From Methylococcales bacterium (GTDB lineage Bacteria > Pseudomonadota > Gammaproteobacteria > Methylococcales > Methylomonadaceae), in contig SHZG01000130.1 of the NCBI GenBank assembly GCA_009692395.1, positions 1-6,666 on the forward strand: 6,666 bases of DNA. Direction: 5' to 3'. The notes beneath the pieces were generated by a model. That model worked only from the letters and a program-made list of their open reading frames with translations, had not been told where the DNA came from and ran no database searches. Each line of letters opens with the position of its first letter. Positions within the stretch are counted from its first letter, which is position 1. This document shows positions 6,466 to 6,666 of this stretch, piece after piece. A program made the translations under genes and the position numbers.

Positions 6466-6518
6466 CATACACTAAATTAATTGAATGAAGTGTTGTATAA
6501 ATTTCCCCTCCTAATTAG

Positions 6519-6537
6519 GGTAGTGGATTAAATCTGT
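6519..6537 (+). repeat. Left terminal inverted repeat of the right IS1-family copy
   Basis: GGTAGTGGATTAAATCTGT matches the reverse complement of 125-143 at 18 of 19 bases. This match ties the two edge fragments to one IS type and sets the element boundary at the tandem G (6518-6520, one-base ambiguity). Confidence 0.85.
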
Positions 6538-6591
6538 GATGATAGATTAAAATCACGGGCAGAATAAAATCACACTTACCTAAAAGACCTT

Positions 6592-6666
6592 ATGAGCTGC
6601 TACCAAGAAATCACCTGTCCATTCTGTAAAAGCAACCAGATTGGCAAGTCAGGACGCAATGCAACG
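6592..6666 (+). CDS. IS1-family InsA-like protein, N-terminal fragment (25 residues visible)
   Basis: The frame starts with ATG at 6592 and runs open to the window end. The protein begins MSCYQEITCPFCKSN and continues QIGKSGRNAT. The Cys9-x2-Cys12 pair followed by a short Gly/Lys/Arg stretch is the first half of the zinc finger that opens IS1 InsA and fused IS1 transposases. Whether this copy makes InsA and InsB by frameshift or one continuous transposase cannot be seen. There is no strong Shine-Dalgarno sequence; an AAAAG run lies just upstream. Its position behind a terminal repeat that matches the left copy supports the call. Confidence 0.75.
   Translation, partial: MSCYQEITCPFCKSNQIGKSGRNAT

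Larger units (their letters stand above)
6519..6666 (+). mobile_element. Left end of a second IS1-family insertion sequence, cut by the window edge
   Basis: The element begins GGTAGTGGATTAAATCTGT and is followed after about 54 bases by the start of an InsA-like reading frame. It has the same orientation as the copy at the left edge, and the ends match closely. The 9 bases just before it are CCTAATTAG (6510-6518), the candidate target duplication. They do not match the bases after the left copy (GAAAATACC), as expected for separate insertions. The rest of the element lies beyond the window. Confidence 0.82.

Noticed and set aside
6393..6467. CRISPR-like array from the three GGTACA motifs
   Set aside because: The repeated unit is only 6 bases and the surrounding sequence is not conserved between copies, so the spacing similarity (36 and 33) alone is not evidence.
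144..6518. Inverted arrangement in which the inner flanks of the two IS copies are target duplications of one event
   Set aside because: The inner flanks GAAAATACC and CCTAATTAG do not match, and the copies are in direct orientation.

Overview
The window looks like a chromosomal segment from a gammaproteobacterium of moderate GC content. The evidence is a full-length single-chain PurL (1291 aa, closely following the enterobacterial protein in motif order and residue numbering), a BamC-type lipoprotein directly behind dapA, and a Gram-negative lipobox. The palindromic repeat built on TGGGTTACGCTGCG and the many-copy look of the IS1-family ends would fit a repeat-rich, sulfur-oxidiser-like (Thiotrichales/Beggiatoaceae) genome. 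That placement is inference.

All complete genes lie on the minus strand and read right to left: dapA (6323-5448), bamC (5448-4750), purL (4652-777), then a small AT-rich membrane protein of unknown function (720-316). dapA and bamC overlap by one base (TAATG) and are almost certainly translationally coupled. An extended -10 promoter sits just upstream of dapA. The 97-bp bamC-purL gap is almost entirely filled by an imperfect palindromic repeat. No convincing intrinsic terminator was found between any of these genes, so a four-gene transcript is possible. The genes feed lysine/peptidoglycan precursor synthesis (DapA), outer-membrane protein assembly (BamC) and de novo purine synthesis (PurL). 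They are housekeeping functions and not one pathway.

Both edges are cut inside IS1-family insertion sequences in the same (+) orientation. The left edge holds the last 39 codons of a transposase and its right inverted repeat, ending at base 143. The right edge holds the left inverted repeat from 6519 and the first 25 codons of an InsA-like zinc-finger protein. The two 19-bp ends match at 18 positions, so they belong to the same or a very close element. About 6.4 kb of core genome therefore lies between two directly repeated ISs.

The short intergenic stretches (123-315 and 6324-6518) hold a degenerate extra IS-end-like sequence (168-186), an imperfect palindrome (225-257), a small perfect hairpin (6448-6465) and the dapA control region. 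No gap exceeds 300 bases. I see no RNA gene, CRISPR array or unknown defence-type system. The points of interest are the IS/repeat architecture, the short BamC, the neighbourhood with purL behind bamC, and the unidentified TTG-start membrane protein.
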